This document shows, piece by piece, positions 54,956 through 63,689 of a stretch of DNA of 64,000 nt. The stretch is from Dyadobacter diqingensis (GTDB taxonomy: Bacteria; Bacteroidota; Bacteroidia; Cytophagales; Spirosomataceae): positions 372,001 through 436,000 of the forward strand of contig NZ_JAMXKF010000001.1 of assembly GCF_024220585.1 (NCBI RefSeq), in the 5' to 3' direction. The position numbers were made by a program, and so were the translations under genes. The first letter of the stretch is position 1. Each line of letters opens with the position of its first letter. The notes under the pieces are model-generated. The model made no database searches. It had not been told where the DNA came from and was given only the letters and a program-made list of their open reading frames with translations.

Positions 54956-55363
54956 TTAAGGTTTTTGAACCGTAATTTTCACCGTATATGTTTTTTTGAT
55001 CTGACGGTTTCCCGAAATGACCGTATACTTTTTAGGATTTGCCAGATCAGAAAAATCAACTTTCCCCGTAATTTTCGGTTCCAGTTTTGCGTCCGTGACA
55101 AGCGAAAACTGCGGTCTGAGATTTTTCAGGTCGGTGCCGTAGAAAACCTCTACATCGACAGTCTGAGCCACGGTATCAACTACTGCATTTTTTGTCCTTA
55201 CTGTTTGTAAATCAGAACCAAGCAATTCAAAATTACTGACATAACACTGTGTTCTGCCTGTGATCAGAAGTCCATCCTCGTCAACCGGAAAATCTTCTTT
55301 GCAGGCCAGCATAGCCGTGGCTGTAAGCATGACCGCACCTATCAATCTTATATATTTTAACAT
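54956..55363 (-). CDS. Small lipoprotein with DUF5018-like domain
   Basis: 135 residues. Lipoprotein signal MLKYIRLIGAVMLTATAMLA, then Cys at about 21 followed by KEDFPVDEDG. One beta-sandwich repeat follows, ending DLANPKKYTVISGNRQIKKT, which resembles the DUF5018 pattern of Bacteroidota surface proteins. Probably an accessory glycan-binding lipoprotein. It lies 41 bp downstream of SusD pair 3 and 19 bp upstream of the next lipoprotein gene, in the same operon. Confidence 0.65.
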   Translation of the reverse strand: MLKYIRLIGAVMLTATAMLACKEDFPVDEDGLLITGRTQCYVSNFELLGSDLQTVRTKNAVVDTVAQTVDVEVFYGTDLKNLRPQFSLVTDAKLEPKITGKVDFSDLANPKKYTVISGNRQIKKTYTVKITVQKP

Positions 55364-55404
55364 ATTTTTCGCTGTTTAATGTTGAAAATAACTGAGCTTA
55401 CCCG

Positions 55405-57252
55405 TTATAGCCATGGTGTATTTTGGGTAAGGTTCGGGTTACGGTCACGTTCTCCCGGAGGTATTCTAAAAATGTAATTTTGCTGATACGTCCGTTCCGA
55501 TGTGTTCTGAAAATAACGGTCCATGTTCGCCCCATGGGAATCAATCCGCCAGACACCTTCCGTATACGGCGCACCCCAAACCCGCTCCATGGCTCTCCAT
55601 CGGCGGATATCAAATCCACGATGTCCCTCTGCAAAAAGCTCAACAATGCGCTCCTGCTCAATGGCTGCAAAGAAGGTGGCGCTGCTCGCTGTTTTATCAG
55701 CTTTCAAAGCTGGAAGATTGCCCCTGCGGCGAATTTTATTAACCAGTGCAATCGCATCAGCCTGCGGTCCCTTAACGGCGTTGGTTGCTTCTGCATACAT
55801 CAGATACACATCTGCCAGGCGCATCACAGGATAGTTATAATCCCCATCGCTGCGTCCCTGACCGGCATAATTGCGAAGAAACTTTCTGAATACATATCCA
55901 GAATTACTTCCATCCGTATTATAAGTCGTGTATTTGACACCGTCGATCGTAACCGGCTGGTTCCAGGTCTTATAGATAAACGGGCACCACCCTGTCGATT
56001 TCAGGGAAATCAATCCGACGCTTACTTCATAATCCCACATGATCGATGATTTCATCCGGTAGTCACGATTTTTATAACTCGCAGGATTCACCGCAGAATT
56101 CAGGGCAGTTCTTGCACCGGCATTCGCAGCATTCATCGGGATCAGTTTTGGAGCAAAATCTCCCGTAATCGTCGACTGATACCTGTCTGCAATTTCATAC
56201 CGTGGCGCTACCCAGCACTGTGATCCTTCATGTGAGCGGCCTGCAACGTCACGCATCAGCTCTTCTCCCTGTCCTGTTCCTGTTCCGCCATGTGTAAAAC
56301 CCATGATAATTTCCGGATCATTGTTCGCAACCGGCGTGAAGAGATAATAATAATTCGGCAGTTTTTCGGCTTTACCCAGAGAGTCAATATCTCCCGGCTC
56401 TCCGTTACGGAAAAGCGTCAGACCAAAATCATTGATCACTTTACCAAAATCAGCGGCCGCAGCCGTGTATGCAGCATCAGCCGCATTCGCGTCAGCCTTA
56501 AAGGTGTCCAGTTCCGGCCAGCCAAATTTATTCCAGCTCGCCCAGTACAATTGCAGTTTTCCACGGAAAGCCAAGGCTGCCGGTTTACCGGCACGACCGG
56601 TAGTTAATGCCTTTGCCGGTAATTTTTCATAAGCATAAGTAAAATCTGCCATGATGGAATCCTTTACCTGTGCAATCGGCGTACGGGTTAAGCCCGAAAC
56701 CTCTGAGTTGTTATTGATCACTTTATTGATGTAAGGAACATCTCCCCACATGGATATCAGACGAAAATAGACCATCCCGCGCAATAACCTGGCTTCACCC
56801 AAAATGGCCTGAAGGTTCGGAATGGATTCGGGCTTGGCTGTCGCCATCATTTTATTTACATTCTCGATGACATAATTGGCCCGGTTGGCTCCGCCGTATA
56901 AATAGCGGTACATTTTATCAAAACTTCCCGCATACCCACTCGGGTTAAAGTTTCCACCCTGATAGGCATCACCAAGTCTAAGGTTATTGTTTGTCACGCT
57001 GGTCCCACGCGTCCTGACATATTCTCCATGTCCGTCCAGATAATAGTCACGGTCAAACAATGGTCTTATCGACGAATAAGCGCCCTGAAGAGCGAACGTG
57101 GCGTCCTCTTCCGTTTTCCAGAATACATTCGTAGCGACTTCGGTGGTTGGTTCTTGTTCAAGCAAGTCGTGTACGCAGGCACTTGCAAAAAAAAGCAATC
57201 CTGAAAGAACAGTTACCGTTACTAGTTTCGGGTTAATATTTTTCATACTCAT
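55405..57252 (-). CDS. SusD/RagB family outer-membrane lipoprotein (pair 3)
   Basis: 615 residues with lipoprotein signal (MSMKNINPKLVTVTVLSGLL, then FFASAC). SusD landmarks are NVFWKTEEDATFALQGAYSS, a YRYLYGGANRANYVIENV block, MRLADVYLMYAEATNAVKGP and EQERIVELFAEGHRGFDIRR. The last of these is the common RagB C-terminal signature. It begins 6 bp after the SusC pair 3 stop. It belongs to the FecR/ECF-controlled operon. Confidence 0.94.
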   Translation of the reverse strand: MSMKNINPKLVTVTVLSGLLFFASACVHDLLEQEPTTEVATNVFWKTEEDATFALQGAYSSIRPLFDRDYYLDGHGEYVRTRGTSVTNNNLRLGDAYQGGNFNPSGYAGSFDKMYRYLYGGANRANYVIENVNKMMATAKPESIPNLQAILGEARLLRGMVYFRLISMWGDVPYINKVINNNSEVSGLTRTPIAQVKDSIMADFTYAYEKLPAKALTTGRAGKPAALAFRGKLQLYWASWNKFGWPELDTFKADANAADAAYTAAAADFGKVINDFGLTLFRNGEPGDIDSLGKAEKLPNYYYLFTPVANNDPEIIMGFTHGGTGTGQGEELMRDVAGRSHEGSQCWVAPRYEIADRYQSTITGDFAPKLIPMNAANAGARTALNSAVNPASYKNRDYRMKSSIMWDYEVSVGLISLKSTGWCPFIYKTWNQPVTIDGVKYTTYNTDGSNSGYVFRKFLRNYAGQGRSDGDYNYPVMRLADVYLMYAEATNAVKGPQADAIALVNKIRRRGNLPALKADKTASSATFFAAIEQERIVELFAEGHRGFDIRRWRAMERVWGAPYTEGVWRIDSHGANMDRYFQNTSERTYQQNYIFRIPPGERDRNPNLTQNTPWL

Positions 57253-57258
57253 AGCTTT

Positions 57259-60200
57259 TTAGATACCGATATTGATACCAACTGAATAAGATTTGTTCAA
57301 AGGATACGCATCACTTTTATTTCCATCCATCTCCGGATCGAGGCCTCGGAATTTGGTAAAAGTCGCAAGGTTCTCAGACGACGCGAAAATGCGGAAATTG
57401 GTGATACCTATCTTTCTTAACAAAGTAGCCGGCAAAGTGTAGCCCAGCTGCACATTCTTCACACGCAAATAGGCCAGATTATCAAGCCAGAAAGTAGTTT
57501 CCTCCCGGTTTGCATTACCGTAAAGACGTGGCCATGCACCACCACGGTTTTCGACAGACCAGGGATTTTCCCAATGCTTCACAGTTGATGCGTAGCGCTG
57601 AGTCGCAAAATTGACGTTGTTATAATCATTAAGCCAAAAATCTTTACGTCCAGCTGAACCTTGCAATAAAAATGAAACATCTATCCCCTTCCAGGAGAAA
57701 TTTGCGTTCATTGAAAAGTTGGTCGTCGGTCTGTTGCGCTGCGTCTTCGGATATGCCTTTTTATCATTATCATCAATCCTGCCGTCTCCATTGATATCTT
57801 TCCGAAGGATATCTCCTGGTGAAGCACCTTGTGGAGTGGCGTTGTAAACGTCCTGCCAGGTCTGAGCAATACCGGCATCTTCGTACGTGTACAAATAACT
57901 ATATGGCATGCCAATAAAAACCGTATTGCCAGACGCATTTACACCATTTACAGAAGTTGTTGCACCTCGTCCCAAAAATTCATTCCATTTTTCAAGACGT
58001 GTGGCATTGTAAGAGCCGTTCAGATTAACCATATAACTTACATCTCCCAATTTGTCTCTCCAGGCAAGGTTAATCTCAACACCACGGTTTCTCAAATCAC
58101 CAATGTTTTTCCTTGGCGCATCATATGCCCCTGTCAACAGGATAGACATTTCTGAAGGCCGGTTCATACCAGTTGTCAAACGATCATAGTAATCAATATC
58201 GGTCGTCAGCCTATTATTCAGGAACCCAAGATCAATCCCAAGGTTTAAAACCTTGGTCGTTTCCCAGGAAAGGTCGCGGTTAATCAGTTTTTTATTGATA
58301 AAACCTTTTACTATGCTACCGCCAGCCATATAATTGCTGGACGTAAGGGTCTGCTGCTGTTCATACCGGTCCACGCCGCTGTTATTCCCAAGACTTCCGT
58401 AAGATGCACGCAACTTACCATTGCTAAGAAATCCGGATGTGAAACCATTGATAAACGACTCTTCGGTAAACCTCCATCCTACTGCTGCCGATGGGAAAAA
58501 CCCGTATTGGCTGCCCGGCAAAAACTTGGAAGATCCGTCGGTACGGAAGTTTAATTCAAGCAAATATTTGTCAAATGCAGCATAATTAACCCGTCCGATA
58601 TAGGATCTTAAACCTTCCGTAGAAGAATTCCCGCCCGTTGACTGGATGTCTGTCAAGGCTGCATCCACCTCGTGTAAGGAAGGATACAAACGGTCATTCC
58701 GGGAAGTTGCCTGATAGCGATCATACCAGTACTCTTCACTATATACGAACATCGCACCGAACTCATGATTTTTCGCAATTGTCGTGTTATAGTTCAAACG
58801 ACCGTTCAACATCGTTTTGAAACCTGTGTTCGTAAAATTCCCGACTCCGGCATTGGCTCCAACATAAACTCTGCTCCCAAAACTGTTGGTCTGGAAATTA
58901 TAGGCCTGGTTCGGAATACTTGCGTTCCAGCGAAACTGATTATAATAATTCAGCGCATAATCAACACGGGCAGTCAGTCCCTTGATCGGCGTCCAGTCCA
59001 AATATATACTTGTATTGGCCTCCTGACGGTTTTGTTTGTTAAGATTATTAACATAAACCGTGTAAGGATTGTAGGCCTGCGGATCCTCGTTGTAAGCCAT
59101 AACCCCGCCGAAATAACCTGTTGCAGGATCATAAGGAACAATACCCGCAATAGCGGCCTTCAAGTCAAAACCAGCCGTGTTGAGCGGATCATCATCGGTA
59201 AATCCGTCTTCAAGTGCATAACTCAGATTGGACCAGTTTCCGTTAAATTTGATACCTGTGTTGATATTTTTACGGATCTTGTAGTCATAGTTGAAACGGG
59301 CATTATAACGTTTGTAATTGTTATTGACCTGCAACCCTTTTTCATCCATCATCCCCACAGAAATAAAGAAATTGGATTTCTCGCCTCCGCCTGATGCTGA
59401 TAAATTGTAATTCTGGATGGCGCCATTTCGCATAATCACGTCCCACCAATCGGTATTGGGGTATTTTAGCGGATCAATCATCCCCAGAGCCATCCATTGA
59501 TCGATGGTTCCATCCTTGAAAAGCAGGTTTGAACGCAATGTGTTAACCGCCGCTGCACGCTGGTGTAAGGTAAGGGCGCGCGGATAATCCGCCATAAAAT
59601 CGTAGGCTTTGGTCGGAACCTGTACCGCATAATTTCCGCTGAAATTGATCGTGGCTTTTTCCTGTCCTTTTCCCGATTTTGTCGTGATCAGAATAACGCC
59701 ATTGGCAGCTCTGGAACCATAAACGGATGAAGAAGTCGCATCTTTCAACACTGAAATGCTTTCGATATCATTCATGTTGATCCGGTTAATGTCAACATCG
59801 GGCATTCCATCAACCACCACCAGCGGGCTGCTGTTATTCACCGTACCCAGACCGCGGATGATCAGCGCTGCATTATTTCTGCCGGCCATACCTGAATTCT
59901 GCGTTACGGCAAGCCCGGGAACAAGTCCGGATAACCCCGACGATACATTTGAAAGCGAACGGCTTGTAATTTTATCATCAATTTTAATAGCAGAAACAGC
60001 TCCCGTCAGGTTGACTTTCTTTTGAGATCCATATCCCACAACCACGACTTCTTCCAGCGATTTATCCTCGGATTTAAGCTTGACAGTGAAATTCTGCTGA
60101 TTTCCAACCTGTATATCCTGCGAGACAAAACCGATAAAACTGAAAGTAAGTGTAGACGATGTACTGGCTACGGTAATGCGAAACTCTCCGTTTGTATCTG

Positions 60201-60798
60201 TTGATGTCCCGTTGGAAGTACCTTTTTCGATCACATTCACACCCGGCAGCGCGTCACCTTTTTCATCAGCAACTTTACCCGAAACCGTAACTGCCATCGC
60301 CGAAATGGCATGGTTCATGACCTGTTGGATCCTCTGTGTATACGCCTGATCTGCCGGCATATTGACCGTAGTTTCCGGCTTAACACTTCCGGAATTACCG
60401 GGCAACTTGATTTCCTCTGTTACTGTGCGAGGGCCGGCCGCAGTCACATAAATGGTTTCGTTAACTCTTTTAAAACTCAGCCCTGTTTCCTTGGAGATAT
60501 AACGCAGCAACTCGCCAAGGCTCTCATTTTCAAAGTTGCGTTTAAGACGCTTATTTACAACAAGTTTTCTATCGTATTGAAAATTCAGATCAGCCTTTTC
60601 GACAATCGTGCTGAATGCTTCTTCGAGCTTAACGTCTTTTAATTTGATCGAAATGTAGATTTGTTCGATGCTTTTTTCCTGGAATTTCCGCTCGGTGTCC
60701 ACCGATGCTTCCGAAATAAAGCTGAACAATAACAAACCGGCTATCGCATACACTTTAAATAATACGCGTAATGGAGGTGGTATAGCTTTTACATTCAT
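57259..60798 (-). CDS. SusC/RagA TonB-dependent transducer with STN domain (pair 3)
   Basis: 1,179 residues. After the signal peptide (ends near ISEAS) an STN signalling domain occupies about residues 45-112, from IYISIKLKDVKLEEAFSTIV to SFKRVNETIYVTAA. A CarboxypepD_reg-like domain (VSGKVADEKGDALPGVNVIE) and a plug starting LEEVVVVGYGSQKKVNLTGA follow, then the barrel. The STN domain contacts the FecR anti-sigma in the periplasm when substrate is bound, releasing the ECF sigma factor. The FecR gene lies directly upstream, so the three form one cell-surface signalling circuit. Confidence 0.95.
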   Translation of the reverse strand: MNVKAIPPPLRVLFKVYAIAGLLLFSFISEASVDTERKFQEKSIEQIYISIKLKDVKLEEAFSTIVEKADLNFQYDRKLVVNKRLKRNFENESLGELLRYISKETGLSFKRVNETIYVTAAGPRTVTEEIKLPGNSGSVKPETTVNMPADQAYTQRIQQVMNHAISAMAVTVSGKVADEKGDALPGVNVIEKGTSNGTSTDTNGEFRITVASTSSTLTFSFIGFVSQDIQVGNQQNFTVKLKSEDKSLEEVVVVGYGSQKKVNLTGAVSAIKIDDKITSRSLSNVSSGLSGLVPGLAVTQNSGMAGRNNAALIIRGLGTVNNSSPLVVVDGMPDVDINRINMNDIESISVLKDATSSSVYGSRAANGVILITTKSGKGQEKATINFSGNYAVQVPTKAYDFMADYPRALTLHQRAAAVNTLRSNLLFKDGTIDQWMALGMIDPLKYPNTDWWDVIMRNGAIQNYNLSASGGGEKSNFFISVGMMDEKGLQVNNNYKRYNARFNYDYKIRKNINTGIKFNGNWSNLSYALEDGFTDDDPLNTAGFDLKAAIAGIVPYDPATGYFGGVMAYNEDPQAYNPYTVYVNNLNKQNRQEANTSIYLDWTPIKGLTARVDYALNYYNQFRWNASIPNQAYNFQTNSFGSRVYVGANAGVGNFTNTGFKTMLNGRLNYNTTIAKNHEFGAMFVYSEEYWYDRYQATSRNDRLYPSLHEVDAALTDIQSTGGNSSTEGLRSYIGRVNYAAFDKYLLELNFRTDGSSKFLPGSQYGFFPSAAVGWRFTEESFINGFTSGFLSNGKLRASYGSLGNNSGVDRYEQQQTLTSSNYMAGGSIVKGFINKKLINRDLSWETTKVLNLGIDLGFLNNRLTTDIDYYDRLTTGMNRPSEMSILLTGAYDAPRKNIGDLRNRGVEINLAWRDKLGDVSYMVNLNGSYNATRLEKWNEFLGRGATTSVNGVNASGNTVFIGMPYSYLYTYEDAGIAQTWQDVYNATPQGASPGDILRKDINGDGRIDDNDKKAYPKTQRNRPTTNFSMNANFSWKGIDVSFLLQGSAGRKDFWLNDYNNVNFATQRYASTVKHWENPWSVENRGGAWPRLYGNANREETTFWLDNLAYLRVKNVQLGYTLPATLLRKIGITNFRIFASSENLATFTKFRGLDPEMDGNKSDAYPLNKSYSVGINIGI

Positions 60799-60907
60799 TG
60801 CTTAAATGGTTAGGTTAGTCAGTAAAATTCGTTGCCAGCGCATCGTCTGGCCTATTGCCCACGAAATCCCCGTTCCGTAGCTAGCTGGTATTTTCATGCT
60901 TCTTCAT

Positions 60908-61957
60908 TTATTTTATGGTTACAGAATTCTTGTTGATTTCAAATGAAAACTGGTTCGGATAGCGCACCACGTTCAGAATATAGTCCAGAGACTGGTTGTC
61001 GAACTTTCCGCTGAACCTCCATTCCGGATCCAGTTTCACATTTTCGTCGACCTGGATTTTCACGCCATACCAGTTTTCCAGTTTTTTGATCACGCTGCCA
61101 AAATCCGTTTTATCGAAGTAGAGCACTCCGTCTTTCCAGGCAAGTTGTTTTTTGCTATCGAATTCAGACACAGCAAGTTTTTTAGCCGCTTTGTCAAAAG
61201 TGGCCATTTCATTTTTGACCAGAAAGACTTCCTCTTTTTTATCATTAACCGATGAAAACTCCGATTTCACTTTTACCTTTCCTTCAACCACAGCCACACG
61301 GACGTCCCCCGTTTCGGGATATGCCTCGATACCAAAAGTGGTTCCCAAAACCTGCGTGGTAACTTCTCCCGTATGAATAATAAAGGGTGCGTTCTTGTCA
61401 GGGGCAACCTCAAAATACGCTTCACCAACGAGGGTAAGCTCCCTTTTGCCACCAGGAAATATTTTAGGAAAGGTTAAAGTTGAGCCCGAATTCAGCCGGA
61501 CAGAAGTGCCATCGATCAGCTTGATGGTAAGACGCTCACCCTTGGGTGCCGTTCTGGTAACCAGCTCAGTTTTATCAAGATCAGCATTTGAAAACCAGAC
61601 CTGCTTCACAGCAAAAACTGAAACCAGTAATACGCATGCCGCCGCGACACGCCAAAGCCAGCTTATTTTTCCGAAAAATCTGTTTGGCAAATGTTCCGCA
61701 GTATCATCGGTGATAGATGATTTCAGCCGCTCCCAATCCTCATGAACAGCCTCATCTTCTATCTCATACCGATTGAAATTCAGGGCGTGAAACAGCATTT
61801 TGGCCTTTTCAACCTCGGCTGCCATTTCTGCATCTTCGGCCAGCCAGCTCTCCCATATAAGATCGTTACCGGGAGCAGTACCGCTTAACCAGGATCTGAA
61901 ATCCTTGTCCAAAACGAAATCCTTCGCTTTGAAATGATGATATCTTTGCTTTTCCAA
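60908..61957 (-). CDS. FecR family anti-sigma factor
   Basis: 349 residues. The cytoplasmic N-terminal anti-sigma domain (residues 1-85) has the FRSWLSGTAPGNDLIWESWL and EVEKAKMLFHAL pattern. A membrane helix at about 98-116 (LWRVAAACVLLVSVFAVK) follows. The periplasmic FecR domain runs from RTAPKGERLTIKLIDGTSVR through SGSTLTFPKIFPGGKRELTL, VGEAYFEVAP and TQVLGTTFGIEAYP. A C-terminal STN-interacting part (FDKTDFGSVIKKLENWYGVK) completes the protein. It lies between the sigma gene and the SusC with STN, the standard order. Confidence 0.93.
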   Translation of the reverse strand: MEKQRYHHFKAKDFVLDKDFRSWLSGTAPGNDLIWESWLAEDAEMAAEVEKAKMLFHALNFNRYEIEDEAVHEDWERLKSSITDDTAEHLPNRFFGKISWLWRVAAACVLLVSVFAVKQVWFSNADLDKTELVTRTAPKGERLTIKLIDGTSVRLNSGSTLTFPKIFPGGKRELTLVGEAYFEVAPDKNAPFIIHTGEVTTQVLGTTFGIEAYPETGDVRVAVVEGKVKVKSEFSSVNDKKEEVFLVKNEMATFDKAAKKLAVSEFDSKKQLAWKDGVLYFDKTDFGSVIKKLENWYGVKIQVDENVKLDPEWRFSGKFDNQSLDYILNVVRYPNQFSFEINKNSVTIK

Positions 61958-62105
61958 TTGGATAATATTTGTTCTTTATTATACACAAGCCGGAAATGAA
62001 ACAAAGTGACCCTCGTTTATTTATTTTTTTTCAATAAATTTTTATATAAATAAAATATTATTTATAACAGACTAATTATCAATAAATTAAATAGAAGAAA
62101 TATTT

Positions 62106-62822
62106 TCAGGATTCTCTGATCAGGTCGATAACAGGTTCGAATGGAAGGCTGAAAAACAATGCAAGAAGGAACGGAATACTTTTGGCATAAGGCGCCAGAT
62201 CTTCGTTTAAGGAATCAAGCGCCTTATAGATCAGTTTATAAACCGCTCTTGTTGAAATATTCATGACCTCAGCAATATCCGAGAAGGACTGGTCGCTGTA
62301 AAACCTTAGAAAAAGTGCCTCCTTTTGTCGGTGAGGAAGCTTATCAATAGCCGCCTGTAAGGCATTGATATTTTCGACTGACGTCTGATCATGAATAATT
62401 TTGGCTTCCACAGACAGATCGGCGTGGAATTCAATATCATTTTCATCGAGGCCGATGAAGGTATTTTTAGACGCACTCATCCGTTTGATGATGAGTCTGC
62501 GAAGGGAGGCCAGCAGGTAATTACGGATCGAATCAGACTCACCCAGATGTTCCTTACGTTCCCAGATTTTAATAAAAAGGATCTGGATGCAATCTTTAAC
62601 TTCCTCCCGATCGCTGTTGAAACGGATTCCATAATTCAACAGCGGACGGTAAAACGCTTTGAAAACTTTCTCGAAAGAATCAGTTTCGCCAGCTTTAAGG
62701 GATTCCCATAAGGGTTCACTGCTAAACATCCTTTCGGCGTTCAGCTCAATATTAAAATGCCGATCACGTAACTGTTCTTCCGTCAGAGAAGTTTGATTTT
62801 CCGGTTTCATAGGAGATTTCAT
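62106..62822 (-). CDS. ECF-type RNA polymerase sigma-70 factor
   Basis: 238 residues. Sigma region 2 is visible as FEKVFKAFYRPLLNYGIRF, EVKDCIQILFIKIWERKEHL and SIRNYLLASLRRLI. Region 4 is AAIDKLPHRQKEALFLRFYS, SFSDIAEVMNISTRAVYKLI with its helix-turn-helix. The C-terminal 25 residues are hydrophobic (PFLLALFFSLPF), a tail that may help contact a membrane-bound FecR. The N-terminus is about 35 residues longer than usual; internal Met codons at residues 5 and 33 are alternative starts. It is expected to drive the pair 3 SusCD operon. Confidence 0.92.
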   Translation of the reverse strand: MKSPMKPENQTSLTEEQLRDRHFNIELNAERMFSSEPLWESLKAGETDSFEKVFKAFYRPLLNYGIRFNSDREEVKDCIQILFIKIWERKEHLGESDSIRNYLLASLRRLIIKRMSASKNTFIGLDENDIEFHADLSVEAKIIHDQTSVENINALQAAIDKLPHRQKEALFLRFYSDQSFSDIAEVMNISTRAVYKLIYKALDSLNEDLAPYAKSIPFLLALFFSLPFEPVIDLIRES

Positions 62823-62939
62823 GCAAATAACCCTTCCCTCAACAACCCGCGACTATGTCACCGGGCCACCGTAAAAGACGGTAAAATATCGCAATACCCT
62901 TAAATATTTTGCAATTTTATCCCCGAATTATTAAAATAT

Positions 62940-63329
62940 TTATTTGAAATGACCAAGCAGTATCAAGCAAAGCAAACCCAACACAGCCATGGAGATCACG
63001 CCCAAAATGATATTATTCGGCTTTAAAGCGGAAGAAGCCGGTGTTGCATCAGAATCTGCGGGCTCACGTTCCTTTATAATTTCAAGAGAGTTCCTGATCC
63101 TGTCCCAAATTGAATTAACATCCTGATTTGAAAGTGTTTCCGGTCTCCATTCGGTAGTTACAAGAACAAGTTCGCGCGCTTTATCTATTGTATCCTTTTT
63201 ATAGGGATATTTCGTCATCCAGTTTTCCCAAAAAGAGCGTATAGGGGGGTCATTTGGAAACCTAACCCACCTGATAAAAAGGTTTTCCATCGCTAACTCT
63301 TCGGCCGAATACTCCGAGTAGGGTTTCAT
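62940..63329 (-). CDS. Short FecR-like membrane protein: anti-sigma domain plus helix, no FecR domain
   Basis: 129 residues from the ATG at 63329 (MKPYSEYSAEELAMENLFIR); the frame opens 22 codons earlier with non-conserved sequence. Residues 12-80 match the N-terminal anti-sigma domain of FecR proteins: FIRWVRFPNDPPIRSFWENW, then KKDTIDKARELVLV, W-rich helix SIWDRIRNSLEIIK. A single membrane helix at about 105-127 (NIILGVISMAVLGLLCLILL) ends the protein. The periplasmic FecR domain is absent, yet no frameshift remnant is visible downstream. It precedes the ECF sigma gene by 117 bp on the same strand. Confidence 0.7.
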   Translation of the reverse strand: MKPYSEYSAEELAMENLFIRWVRFPNDPPIRSFWENWMTKYPYKKDTIDKARELVLVTTEWRPETLSNQDVNSIWDRIRNSLEIIKEREPADSDATPASSALKPNNIILGVISMAVLGLLCLILLGHFK

Positions 63330-63550
63330 CTGTCGCACATTAAGAGTGTTAGGGAGATATTTGTTATCTGACACAAATCGAAATATTCCCCGCAATTATT
63401 TAAGATTATGACTGGTGCCAATTTTTGTTTGTTGATTATATAAAAAAAGGAGGTTAGCGGGCAATTATACTCAAAGATTTTAAAAACTCATTTTGGCACT
63501 ATTCCGATCAGTTTCATAGATTTCCAGATAAAACCTTTTAGCTTTTTCAC

Positions 63551-63564
63551 CGTAAACGTTTACG
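63551..63564. promoter_or_regulatory. Perfect 14-bp palindrome CGTAAACGTTTACG
   Basis: It lies in the 360-bp divergent gap (63330-63689) between the short FecR-like gene and the MBL-fold gene, 126 bp before the latter. Form and CG centre suggest a LacI-family or similar operator. The gap otherwise shows only AT-rich sequence and no reading frame worth calling. Confidence 0.45.
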
Positions 63565-63689
63565 ATTTTGCAAACTTTTTTTATTGAACAAAAGTAAGAT
63601 TCCGCAACTCTCATTTGCAGAGTTACATAGCCCTTTAGGCAGGTTTGAGCGTATTCATTACAGCAAAATTCACCTCGTTAAAACGGAAT

